Source: Hypomesus transpacificus
Lineage: Eukaryota; Chordata; Actinopteri; Osmeriformes; Osmeridae
DNA: 64,000 nucleotides
Reading direction: 5' to 3'
Assembly: GCF_021917145.1 (NCBI RefSeq)
Contig: NC_061071.1
Location: 1,633,774 to 1,697,773 of the forward strand
The position numbers and the translations under genes are program-made. Below, piece by piece: positions 12,429-28,870 of this stretch (the first letter of the stretch is position 1; every line of letters starts with the position of its first letter). Under the pieces are notes generated by a model. That model was given only the letters and a program-made list of their open reading frames with translations, did no database searches and was not told the origin of the DNA.

Positions 12429-14282
12429 AGTACGCCCCTCAACCCACACCCAATACTTAAAACCTTAACTTTTTATTCACAAAAAAAATAGAAAAAAATG
12501 CATTAACCGTAATAATTATGATTCTATTTAAAATCTCAAAAGACATTTGTCTTTTCTTGTTTCTTTTATCTTTCAAAGAATAGTCCTTAAATGCTGATTC
12601 AATTTATTTTGACTTATTTTTTTCTTCATCGACTTTGATCATTCACGTGAACTAGTGCCACAACGGAATGTTTGAGGCAGACAATTTTGTGCTCTCGGGA
12701 GAACCAATGGTTGAAGAGATTTGGCCAATGGCGGAGGGATACGGGGAGTCCAGGGGTCTTAAAAGGAGTCTTTCTTTACCATTTTATGCATGAGTTAGCT
12801 AGATCGCTCCCACCTTCTACAAACACTCCTAATGTTGCTGCAGAACAATGAAAGGAATTTACCATTTGGAATTATGAGGAAATTCAACTTTATGAGCAGT
12901 GTTTAAATACACCTGACAGATTCTAGAAATGGTAGTGCTGTTTTGTACATAACTAGGCTAATACGATTTTTGTTAGTGTGGAACTCCTATTTGACCTTGC
13001 TCTACTGTGAATGCCTTGCATTTACACTAACAGGTAATTGGATATTAAAACATCTAAATTCTTTTTTTTCCCCTTTTTTTTTTGAAGACTAATTATGAAC
13101 CTAAAATAAGCATAATGTTTATTTTTAATATGAAAGTTACAGTTGATATGACTTATTATTTTAATCATTGGTTCTCTTCATGAGAGGCTGATGGCTACTT
13201 TCCGTTTTATTGAATGCTAGGGTGTCTTTTGGTTCCTCCACGGGCTTGGTCATGATTATTTTTACTTTAATTAAAGTGTTTGTTTCCTTTGTCATGTGAA
13301 TGAATGCTGGTTGTATCTGTTTGTGAGTGACATAGTATAATCCACAAAGGCATTTTTTGGGAGACCTCTGTTGAAGGAGGATATGGGGAGATGTTTTTTT
13401 TTCTTTTTTTTTTCTATACATAAGTGATTTCTTTGAGCTTTTGTCATTATTTAGATAGGAGTTTAGAAGCAGAACTGTGGGAACACACTAACAGTTGGGG
13501 ACTAACATTCAGAGGTGCCTTTTTGGTTTTGTGTTTTCCTTTTCTCTTTAGTATACTTTAAACACCTTCTAGGGGAGCTTAATTCTTAATTTGAAAATAT
13601 GGTCTGATTGACCATATTTTGTGTGATTAAGCAATGAACCTCTGACTCACTATATCTGAGTTATGCTGCACCAAGAGGCCAAATCTAAGAGGATGTTAGG
13701 AGGAGTTGACCATGGACAGGCTAGGTGGCGCCATCTTGCTGTGAACAAATATATCACATGGAGCCAAGGACCACAAAACAATGCATGGAGGTGAAACAAA
13801 TTCATTATCACACTCTGTATGACCGGAATTTGTGATTTAGTTGCAAAACAAAGAAAAATATAAAACCAATCAATCAATAATGTGTAATATGAAGAAGGAA
13901 AATAATTATTGGTTGTTCTTGATATTGCCAAATTGTGGATAGGTTGAACAAGGCACAAGGCACAAAAATAGTTACTTTTGTGTCATAATGCACTTGTATA
14001 CTTGGAGATAAAACAAAGCCGCAAGAAGACTTAAGCTGTGACAATATTCTACATGTTTAAAACGAGACTTAACAGATTCAGGCATTCTCAAACTGAACCA
14101 TCACCTGAGCCAATTTCATCTAATTCTTCTTCACTTATCCTCTGTTTCTGGACTAAATGTTCAAATTAAATGGTCAAATTAAAAACAATTGGACATTCTG
14201 CCCATCTCTACAACGGGATTCATCTGAAAACCAACCATGTGTATTTTCCACCTTGATGCTACAGTATGACATCACCAATAAA
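12429..14282 (+). other. cab39l: cab39l 3' untranslated region
   Basis: A 1.8 kb AT-rich region with T-runs and no coding exon, ending at an AATAAA (14277-14282). No other gene signal was seen. The extent is inferred from the poly(A) signal. Confidence 0.6.
14277..14282 (+). terminator. Poly(A) signal AATAAA, probable cab39l 3' end
   Basis: Canonical hexamer, followed about 25 bases later by GT-rich sequence (tgtgtttgtcatgtt). It is the last good + strand signal before the mobile element at 14567. Confidence 0.6.
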
Positions 14283-14734
14283 ACGGATAGAACAGAAAAC
14301 TGTGTTTGTCATGTTAAGTAATGGTTAATTGCTTATCGGGAAACACTCAAATGAGATGGGTTATTATTTCAACCTTCTCATACCAACTAACATTAACTTA
14401 TACAGGAGTAGTGGAGCAGACTGCCAGAATAGGTTTTATTTTACAAATCATACCTCCGAGGTAGCATGCACTGACTGGGATGCAAAATGGAGGCTTATTT
14501 AACTGCTTGAGCGTCCACCAATATTTTCGATTATGTTAAAAAATACATAATATATATTACTATATACAGGGTTCCTGCAGACTTCAGTAAGTCAAATTTG
14601 AGACCTTTTTTAGACATTTGAAGACCATAAAGATTGAAATTGAAGACTTTTGCAAGAGTCTAAAAATGAATTTACCTTTTATCAGTTTTATTTATAAGTC
14701 CAAGAGCAAAACTTAAGCTATAAAAAGATCCTTC

Positions 14735-14805
14735 AGCCAGATTTAAACACAAGACCCCTCACACAGTAGCCCTCATCCTTAACCACTGAGCTATCAGGGA
14801 TCTTA
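14735..14805 (-). repeat. tRNA-like sequence inside the transposable element (minus strand)
   Basis: On the minus strand the segment carries TAGCTCAGTGG, a perfect Pol III A-box, followed about 45 bases later by a weak B-box (GTGTTTAAATCT). It looks like a decayed tRNA or SINE-head relic rather than a working tRNA, because the B-box and acceptor stem are degraded. Confidence 0.4.
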
Positions 14806-14899
14806 ACAATCTCCACTCAACATCAAATTTGACGTTGAACTATCTCGTAACAACCTGCAGACTTGGGGTGTCAGAAAACCAGAAGAAAGCAGGGCTCCC

Positions 14900-14977
14900 C
14901 TGTTAAGCTCACTGGGTTAGTGTGCATGCTCTTTCAGACATTCTGGTGCAGTACCGCAATAGCCTGGATTCAAATCC
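14900..14977 (+). repeat. Second tRNA-like sequence inside the element (plus strand)
   Basis: It contains AAGCTCACTGGGTTAG, an A-box-like motif, then CTGGATTCAAATCC, close to the B-box consensus GGTTCGAATCC. Spacing of roughly 50 bases is right for a tRNA. No complete cloverleaf was found by eye. Confidence 0.35.
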
Positions 14978-15254
14978 AAACTTTAAATAGTTTATTTTAA
15001 CTTAAAAGTTATATTGTGGTCATGTGAGACTTCACCTTCAGTTTCATATATATCGTCTCTCTCCTGTCCGCCAAACGCTTGTTAATCTCAGGAAGATTCT
15101 TTTTAGTTTAGTTTGGTAGAAACAGAGTGCGAATTGTACAATGATAATCGGAGGGGTCAGCTTTTTCTCCAGGGCGTAAAGTAATATTTACGATTACAGG
15201 TAAGAACGATATATAAATGTATCGACCCCCAAGACCTGTTGTTTTTACCTCTTT

Positions 15255-15257
<3 letters not shown>

Positions 15258-15285
<28 letters not shown>
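15258..15285. repeat. 28-base poly-G run
   Basis: An uninterrupted run of G within the hAT-like element. It could form a G-quadruplex and is a likely site of assembly length error. Confidence 0.85.
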
Positions 15286-15924
15286 TCCAAGTCCTGATTA
15301 AGGGTGTTAACCACCCAAGCGGCCCCGTAATTTGAACCCTGGACTCTAGAGCTATTCTTTGTAGGCTATGACTCAATACTTTTATGCTAATTTGTAACAA
15401 CTTTTTGCGGCCAGCGATTCTGGAAATAAACTAGGGTAAAACCTTTTTTTAGACCCGACTAAATTAAATTGAAGACATCGGATCAAAATCTGTCTGTTTT
15501 TAAGACATTTTAAGGCCTTAAAAGTTCCCGCGGGGACCCTGTATGTAGTACCCTTGGTGTACCGCTTAAAATATAGAATCACCTTAACCTCCCTCCTTTC
15601 TTCCACTGGATCCATGTAAAGCTGTCTTTCTTTCTCCCCTCTTCAAAATGCATTCCCATCTGGGATGGGATCTTACAGCAGGATATTCAGTTGGTTTCTC
15701 CAGTACTGTACACACCCTGGGTGTTTTATCTACTAAGAGTGTTGTTCAGACAGGTGGAAGGTTGCTAAAGTGGTCCGGCCGATGTCTCTTGCTAGTCTGG
15801 GACTCCTGTTCCACTTGTCTGTCGTGCTTCCCCATGCATCCATCTGGAATCAAAACAACAAATTCATGCAAGATCAAAACAATGCAACAGTATGGTAAGG
15901 CATGGTGTTTACACCAGCCTCATG

Positions 15925-16190
15925 AATCAGAATCAGAATTGTGTTCAAAGTGTTCACAAACAAGGAATTTAATTTAATGGGCAGGTGCATACAGTAAACA
16001 TAATAAACATATTGAATCCTAAAATCTTAGTGTGTGTGCTACCCTTAAATATACAATATAAAAATGGAAATTACAAAAAAATACTGACAGAACTATACAA
16101 TATAAAACAAAAAATATAAGAGTGCAGTAGGGCTGTATGTGGTAAAGTGAGTGTCAGTTTAGGGGCCAAAGTGGGGCCTTACAAACTAAT
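15925..16190. repeat. Degenerate interspersed repeat downstream of cdadc1
   Basis: It begins with gaatcagaatcagaatt and continues with caaggaattt and AT-rich acaatataaaa stretches, a pattern familiar from old dispersed teleost repeats. Two overlapping ATTAAA hexamers on the minus strand (15968-15978) may serve as the cdadc1 poly(A) signal. Family assignment was not possible by eye. Confidence 0.35.
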
Positions 16191-16199
16191 GGAAATGTA

Positions 16200-19100
16200 C
16201 TACTCACTTGCAAGATGATGAGCATCGTGTGCGGAGGCACATGTATCTTGGGAGGTCTTCTGCCACTGTGACGAAGCAAAAAGTTAAGTTTTATTTTTTT
16301 CATAAGTAGGAGTCTTGGCTTTCTCTTATGGTCTTGTGGTCATGACGCATCATTTCCTGTCCACAACCATTGTTGTTTGGGCAGAGTCAGAGCAGAGGCA
16401 CAAGATAGGCTACTCACAATGAACTTTTGGACTCCTGGGAGGCTGCTGAAGCGAAGGTAAGAGATGTCCCCCTTGTCCTTCCCGCTGTCCAGGTCCGTGG
16501 TGTAGATCTGTTTGATGCCCGCCCCCAGGATCAGTGGCACACACTCGTCACATGGACACTTGGTCACAAACAGCATGGTGTTCTCCTCATCTTTGACCTC
16601 AGAACTCCTGCATGGCAACACAGGAGGGTTTCTTCACTGTATATTCAAAGTATTTATTGTATTTATTAAATTATTGTTTATAAAATATATAGTCATGTAG
16701 AAGCCCCAGTAGTGCAAATGTAAGATTTATACGATAGAGTAATTATAAAATACCCAAATCCCTGATTCCTCTACACCCAAGATCCTCCCTACCTGAAGGT
16801 AAGGGCGTTCTGCTCGGCGTGGACGATGTAGCGGTACTTGCGTCTCTGCCGGTCCTGCTGCTTGTTGTCCATCTGGGGGTACTCTGCATACTCTGAGCCC
16901 ACTGGGTAGGCATTGTACCCACAGCCCACCAGGTACAGCCTCCCGGTACCATCACAACGTCCCTGAACCACAACGACGCAACCATCATTAAATAAATACC
17001 AAAAAGGTTCATCCGTCTTCCTTACTGTGCAGCTAGAATCTTGAAAGTCAATGAAGGAGGATTTCAAGAACTGGATGTTAAAGCAACTGTACATGCAGTA
17101 TGTCTGCAAGTCTGAGGTACTATTGTGAAAACTATAAGTTTGCCATACAGCCCAAATTTGTTGACTATAAGGTAAGAAAGCAAACAGGGTACTTACATAT
17201 TTAGCTTCTGCCCAAATCACAGCCCCGACCCCAACCTTATGGTCCTCTGGAATATTAGTAGAAAATGCCACTTTTATGCATGCTCACCAACAGCTAATTT
17301 AAAACAATCCTCAATACCAATATGCTCTGGCACCAAAGCTGTCAGACTACAAACATGTCTTCCAACTACCAGCATGTCAGCAGATGTCCCTCTGGGCAAC
17401 ACAGCACCTAGCAATCAGTAAACTTCTAACTTGTATCCCGACAAGGTTCTCTTCTGCACCTGAACAGGTTGCAATGTGTTGTTTGGGATTGCAGGCCGGC
17501 CTTATCTTTGCTGCGTCAGGACATCCGTGTTGACCGCTGGTAGAGTGCCTAAATGTGTGGAATTAGGAAGGGAGGGAGGGGTGGACAGAGAGATGAAAGG
17601 AGTAGGAGAGCACAGACCTGTTCTGTAGGCCAGCAGCATGGCCTGTATGATGCAGTGCCGGGCGATCTCCTGGGACACCGGCCGGGCCTGAGGCAGATCA
17701 TGACCCAGTGGCTCCTTCCTGTGGGGAGAAGACATGGCTACGTTAGGACTGCTCATTTGACATACAGTAAACCAGTCAGAAAACCTCAGGAGGATCATAA
17801 ATATGGACACAAAAAAAAGTCAAAAGACTTGAATCACCCTAAGTAACAGCAAGGGTTAATAAGGTATGTTTCACCTGTCATTGTCCATCTTGTAGAAGCC
17901 ATGCTGGAGAAGTGGAACACTGGCAGACACTGAGGCAAGAACCTCAACAAGCTCCCTCATGTTCTGCCGCAGGCTAGAGAAGTACGGTTCCATGCAGAAG
18001 TTCTCTAGGCCCATCTTGGTAAGAACGTGTCTGTGGGGCTGTTCCGGAAGTATGAACCTGGAGAACCTGCCCAAGTTCTGTCTCCACTGTCTCCTGAAGA
18101 GGTCTTCTACATCCAGATCGGGAGTGTCATTGGACACCCTCTCCATGAAGTCACACTTCTTGGAGGTCTCATTCACAAACTGCTGCAGGCCATGGGCCAG
18201 GGGCTGCAGAATGACACCAATGTGAGGGCGACTGTTGGCTTTCATCTTCTCAACTGCCACGGCATCCAGCACAGCCTCCTGGGAAATGCTGTCCGTCCGG
18301 TCACAAGCTCCTGCCAGCAGACTCATCTCCGGGTCTCCAGGCCAGAAGGAGATCCTGCTCACCCCGGCTAGGCAAGAAAAATCAATCAGCAATTGAATTT
18401 AATGGATGCAATGAGTTGAGTCATTGCCACGTATGTCAAATCTTTTGTTGTGATTAAAATTTGAAACTGATTGAACAGGTCAATGTCCAATATGATAAGA
18501 AACAAATATAGGGTTATATTGAAGATATTGCCACTCTACACCAGTGCCAAGGATGTAGTATTTGGTTTGAAGACTGTTTGAAGCTGGGCTGGCCTACCAT
18601 TGATGATCATCTTGAGGCAGGTGGCACAGGGTCTCCTGGAGAAGTAGAGCTCACAGGAAGCCAACCGAGGTCCATGTTGGATCACAGCCAACTGGCCTGC
18701 ATGCAGCTCAGCTCCAGAGCAGTGCAGACCCACCACCTTGTGCTCCCGGACCACCACCAAGCCTGTTCCTCGCACCTGACCCACAGGAGAACATTTTACT
18801 ACATCCTTCCAAATCTTATATTTTATTTTTTATCCTGATATTCATAGGTGGACTTTCCAGGGATAATTAAATGCAATACAAAAATCCGACTTAATCCATT
18901 AGGAAAAAATAAATGCTTGGTCTAGTGTGATCAACCCTAGACTATCTGGAGCTTGTCATAACGTAATTTCAACGTGATTTTATGTAAGGGGAATCGATCA
19001 TTCAAATTGGTACACATTGAAGGAAAGGCAAGGACAGATGTACAGTACTGAAGTTTTCTACAGTTGTGAGCTGTCCAGCTTACCAACTCATTGTCGTCAT

Positions 19101-19478
19101 TTCTTAGTACGAGTTCTTCTCTGGGGAACAGTTCCATCCATAGACTAAGTAGTGTGAAAAGGTTGCCCTTTGACAATCTGGGGCCATGCCCTGAAACACA
19201 AACCAAATGTCATCGAGAACAAGTTTTTAGCAAACCGAGTGCTAAATGCTAACGCTTGTTGTTTATGGTCAGTTGGTTTATGCTACGTGCAATTTGATGA
19301 TTCATGGTGAGGCTTAACTTTACTCTAGGTTTCGATTCAGTGATGGATTCTCACCTTGTACTTTACTGTCGGTCTGTGTACCGGCCTCTTTTACATCGCG
19401 ACCTCCGTTACAATGACACAATACAGCACAATGTTGCTGCAAAGCTTCATTTATATTCGCGTTGTTTGCTCTTGCCAT
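16200..19478 (-). CDS. cdadc1: Cytidine and dCMP deaminase domain-containing protein 1
   Basis: Nine exons in transcript order: 19478-19355, 19190-19084, 18775-18598, 18367-17875, 17718-17618, 17246-17197, 16962-16793, 16607-16418 and 16265-16200. All phases join (1479 bases, 492 aa; human 514). The start reads MARANNANINEALQQ and leads through GTQTDSKVQ to HGPRLSKGNLFTLLSLW, the conserved N-terminus. There are two deaminase-type modules. The first has LHAGQLAVIQHG and PCATCLK, so Gln stands where the catalytic Glu would be and it is probably non-catalytic. The second has HAEQNALTF and CPCDEC, the complete zinc and catalytic motif. Family knowledge: CDADC1 is a zinc deaminase related to dCMP deaminase, reported to act on deoxycytidine nucleotides. 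The last exon (WQKTSQDTCASAHDAHHLASE) is poorly conserved, so the C-terminus is the least certain part. It lies in tandem with rcbtb1 upstream. Confidence 0.95.
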
Positions 19479-20672
19479 TCAATTTGTCAGAGGACTAAAT
19501 TCTCGGACCTGCATAAGTATCAAAATGATGTACGCGTTCCGTCTTCAGCCTTGGCTTCTACAGTATTTTGCTATGGCGTAGGTAAATAGGCGGAGACTGT
19601 CAGTTGCCCAACCCCTCGAACTGACAGGCCTATCACACATCGACGCACAAGGAAGTATGAGCAATTTTAATAATATTTTCATATTTAGCAATAATTCCTA
19701 TTTGCATCTAAAAATGTAAGTAACAAAACGGTACATCAGTTGTACATTTGCTATAACGTAACAAAGCAACAAGGCATGTGATTTACTCTTGTACAATTAC
19801 TAAGGAAAAATTTAATATTTGGGTCACTACAGAAACCAATAAAAACATAGCCAAATACAAATCTCAGTAAACTCAGGAATGTAACAATAATATATAAAAA
19901 TGCTTACTCTCTAAAACAAATACCGTTTTAAAGTTGTTGATGGTCCATTATCGAATGCCATCAACCCCTTGAGAAAAGAGCAGACGCACGCCAGACCAAA
20001 CACTGCGTACATGCAGTCTACGCCGGTGTCATGTTGTCCTTACTTTCTCTCTGATCAAACTGTCAAAAGCTTTCCAATTTTCCAGAAAGATCCAATGACA
20101 TACCAACTTGCCCAACTCACATGGATTCAAACATTGTAACATAACACTTTAAATAACAGCTTCCCTGTTTTTATGTGACCTGTTAAAGAAGTGGTATAGT
20201 ACCTGGGTACTAAAGTAATATAAAATCAATCAAACGAGTGCATAAACTTGTCACAACTTATCAGTATAGCGAAAGCAAGATGCCTACTATGCATTGTGGG
20301 ACACAAATGTACCAGACATCTAACTTATGTGGACAGTATGCATATTCCCAATGATGCAGGGTTGTAAACTTGCAATGATTTAGACTTAGTTTAAAGTCTT
20401 CCCTCAAAGAACAACGCCACCTGTCTGTGTCAAGGAGCAGGTGCAGACAAGACACGAGCGTCATCCACCATCAGGTTTTTGGCCATTTAACTGGCAGTGG
20501 CATTCACTCACTCCTCCCAGGAGGCAGTTCAGCTGGAACTGACATGTGACAAATAACAATAGTGCAGGTTTTGGTCGTTTCGTTAGGTTTCCATGCTTTG
20601 AGAGGGTTGCCAGTGCCAGCTGGTGCCCCAGTTGACCACCCTGAGCCTGGGGCAGGGTGGCAGCGCCTCTGG
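19479..20672 (-). other. rcbtb1 3' UTR and short gap to cdadc1
   Basis: From the rcbtb1 stop the 3' UTR runs leftward to a minus-strand ATTAAA at 19811-19816. The remaining roughly 330 bases up to the cdadc1 start must hold the cdadc1 promoter and 5' UTR. No coding exon was recognised here. Confidence 0.5.
19811..19816 (-). terminator. Possible poly(A) signal ATTAAA for rcbtb1
   Basis: The common variant hexamer on the minus strand, about 0.86 kb after the rcbtb1 stop. A second ATTAAA lies near 19670. Choice between them is uncertain. Confidence 0.4.
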
Positions 20673-26508
<5,836 letters not shown>

Positions 26509-26516
26509 TGACGTCA
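26509..26516. promoter_or_regulatory. Palindromic CRE (TGACGTCA) between rcbtb1 and arl11
   Basis: A perfect CREB/ATF octamer in the 1.7 kb gap between the divergent rcbtb1 (minus) and arl11 (plus). It lies about 0.9 kb upstream of the rcbtb1 start codon and 0.77 kb upstream of the arl11 start. rcbtb1 is the likelier target, as its 5' UTR probably reaches this area. Confidence 0.45.
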
Positions 26517-27282
26517 TCATTGACTAGACAGCGTTCCATTCGCAACATTTTGCAGCCATGCTGTGCCCATGGTGCTACATCGATACAAGGTCATATGTTA
26601 GCTTCTATTATGTCTGTGATTAATGATCCGAACGCCTCTCTAATACAACAGGCAATAGGCTACAAAGTATATCAAGTTCAAGTACAGCTCAAGAGGAGAA
26701 AACCACACCGCAACTCTCATCTGCCATTTTATGAACACACACTTCATACTGCTCAGCCAATCACATCAGTCACACACCTGATTGTCATCAGGTATTCATA
26801 AAATCCTTAATTCTTTTTAGACCATTCATGATAGCTGACCTTAAACACAGCCAGACTGATCATCACTCTATTCTTGCGATCAATTCTCTCTTCCTCTACC
26901 TTGCAGCATCTTTCTGCTGTACAGGTTGCCAAGTTAAACCTAAGTTAAACCTACAAAACCCGTCCACGTAAAAATGTGGAAAGACTGGTTTTGTCATGTG
27001 ATCTAACACTGGAGACACACACCTCCCTGAGGACTTCATGTTTAAACAGGGAAGTGAGAGTGAGAGAGTGGACACGTCCGTGTTCACACACCTGTAATTG
27101 TTTCAGATACAGTTTGGCTTAGTTATTTTTTATACTGACAGGAGTCTGTCTTAACTGATGGTTTCTCCTGATATTTACGTTGAGGACCCAAAAGATTGTT
27201 TAGAATCAGAAAGACTGCTGAGAGAGAAAGTACCTTGTTTTATTTGACCATCAACAGCTGGATTAGCTTGTCAGGTGTCATC
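26517..27282. other. Divergent intergenic region and arl11 5' region
   Basis: No coding exon was recognised. An acceptor-like site (catcaacag, ending near 27257) precedes the arl11 start codon, so arl11 may have a spliced 5' UTR. Confidence 0.4.
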
Positions 27283-28224
27283 ATGGGTCAACTTTTGTCC
27301 AGAAATATCAAGAAGCCTCCTCAGGTGGTTCTACTGGGTCTGGATTCTTCTGGAAAGTCCACCCTCCTCTCCATGCTCCAAACAGGTCTGGTCATGGACA
27401 CTTCCCCCACTGTGGGCTTCAATGTGGGGACTCTGGAGCTGAACAAGAACACATCTCTCATTGTGTGGGACGTGGGAGGCCAAAGCAAGATGAGATCCAA
27501 CTGGAGGTATGGCTCTAGTTTCTCTGTGTTGGGGACATGACAGTGATGGAATGATAGAGGTTGGTTAATACATGTACATAAAATATGTCAGTTGTTTATC
27601 AGTGTTAGGCTCTAAATAATGTATAAAAGAATTACACTAACTAGAGTTACACCTACTGACACCTCTTTCAAGAAATCAGCTTATTACTCTTTCAGATGCA
27701 CAACGTGGCGATACATTACAACCTTAAGAATGTAGATGTAAAACATCATACTAGCATACAAACATGATTCTAACATTATACTATTAAACATATGATCTTC
27801 TCCATTAAATGCACAGCTTGCTAACCATATAACCCAACTCCACTAGTTATTACATATGAACTATATTATCATTCCCACTGCTATCACCTTTTAACTATGA
27901 CATTATCTTAACCTAAGGTACTACTTGGACGACTGTAAGGCTTTGGTTTTTGTGGTGGATAGTAATGACCGGGCTCGTATGGGGGAGGCCCAAAAAGCCC
28001 TGAAGAAAGTTCTGGCAGACGAGAACCTGAAGGATGTTCCTCTGATGGTGCTGGCTAACAAGAAGGACCTTCCCAATTCTATGACCATCCGGGAAGTGTC
28101 CAACCTGCTGGAGCTTCCCAGCTATAAGGACCGAATGTGGGAAATCCAGGCATGCAGCGCTCTAAAGGGCCTAGGGCTGATGCAAGCCTTCCTCTCTGTG
28201 GCCAAACTTATCTGTGAGAGCTGA
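27283..28224 (+). CDS. arl11: ADP-ribosylation factor-like GTPase, ARL11/ARL14 type
   Basis: Two coding exons, 27283-27506 and 27918-28224, joined in phase 2 at Arg75; 176 aa and a TGA stop. Gly2 in MGQLLS fits N-myristoylation. The nucleotide-binding motifs are complete: G1 GLDSSGKST (residues 19-27), switch I Thr43 in PTVGFN, G3 DVGGQ (63-67) and G4 NKKD (122-125), with CSAL near the C-terminus as G5. Family knowledge: ARF-like GTPases cycle between GDP and GTP on membranes; ARL11 is described as a tumour suppressor and macrophage regulator. Sequence alone (SLIVWDVGGQSKMR) is about as close to ARL14 as to ARL11. The symbol rests on the position next to rcbtb1, as in human. It is about 20 residues shorter than human ARL11 at the C-terminus. 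Confidence 0.8.
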
Positions 28225-28804
28225 AGGAGGTGGGATGACAGGCACTAGTGGGTTGCAGGACTGGGTTCAATTCATCAATTATGGAAAATGTGGTATAGCA
28301 GGATTGGCCAAAGAGGGTAGCTGGTGGTGAAAAGCCTGCTGGTGTTGCCTTGGGAACTTCACCAACTGGATATGCTCCAGAGACTTGAGCAACTAACCTC
28401 ATGGCTGTGGTACAAACCTCCAAATTGTGACTTTTCAAGAATCTTAACTTTTTGTTAGGTATAAGGAGACATTCATATACATGTATATAAATAAATGTGC
28501 ATTCCGCTGACAAATGTATAACGTTTCTCTACAGTTCATCATAGCCTATAGGTCACTGTACAATATGATTGAGTGCTGTTATACAATTATATTAGGTGCT
28601 TTGTCCATATTAAGAATTTCTAGATTAATTTTGTTTTTAATTTTACCTTTGAAAAAGAAAGAGCTCCTTTCATTTATTTGCAGATAAGAAGTCAAATTGA
28701 TAAAAAGTTGAACAGCACTTGGAGGAGTCCAGCCTGTTACGTTTTCAGATATCCTGAAGTGATACGGAAGAAGAAAATAATGTGCTTCAGTGTGAGATGG
28801 AGCT
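28225..28804. other. arl11 3' UTR and gap before the ccnt2 promoter
   Basis: Contains the arl11 poly(A) signal at 28490-28495. After it the sequence is AT-rich and becomes CpG-rich from about 28740 as the ccnt2 promoter begins. No other gene was seen. Confidence 0.5.
28490..28495 (+). terminator. Poly(A) signal AATAAA, arl11
   Basis: Canonical hexamer 266 bases after the arl11 stop codon, in an AT-rich context. Confidence 0.6.
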
Positions 28805-28818
28805 GCGCATGCGCCAAT
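28805..28818 (+). promoter_or_regulatory. NRF1 site overlapping a CCAAT box, ccnt2 promoter
   Basis: GCGCATGCGC, the palindromic NRF1 core, at 28805-28814, running directly into CCAAT at 28814-28818. It lies about 60 bases before the ccnt2 start codon in a locally CpG-rich stretch, a typical housekeeping-type promoter or first-exon arrangement. Confidence 0.55.
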
Positions 28819-28870
28819 GAAGTTTCCGCTCCTTGTCCGCCAACGTCGCCGGGGCTGATGTTGGAGCGTA

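Larger units (their letters stand above)
14567..15541. mobile_element. Non-autonomous hAT-like DNA transposon (MITE), about 975 bp
   Basis: The left end reads CAGGGTTCCTGCAG. The right end, read on the opposite strand, begins CAGGGTCCCCGCGGGAAC. Both ends are followed by AAGAC/AAGACATTT-type A/T-rich sub-repeats, also in inverted orientation. This CAGGGTTCCCGCGGG-type terminus with AAGAC-rich arms is common among short hAT-related elements of teleosts. There is no transposase frame. The expected 8-bp target duplication is not clear: flanks read actatata on the left and tatgtagt on the right, sharing only TA next to each end. Assignment to hAT is therefore tentative. The element contains tRNA-like segments and a 28-base G run. 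Confidence 0.6.

Noticed and set aside
14735-14805. Functional tRNA gene
   Set aside because: The A-box is perfect but the B-box and stems are degraded, and it sits inside a transposable element.
26520-26801. 93-residue plus-strand open frame between rcbtb1 and arl11
   Set aside because: Upstream of arl11 without a plausible splice link or homologue; likely chance in the promoter region.
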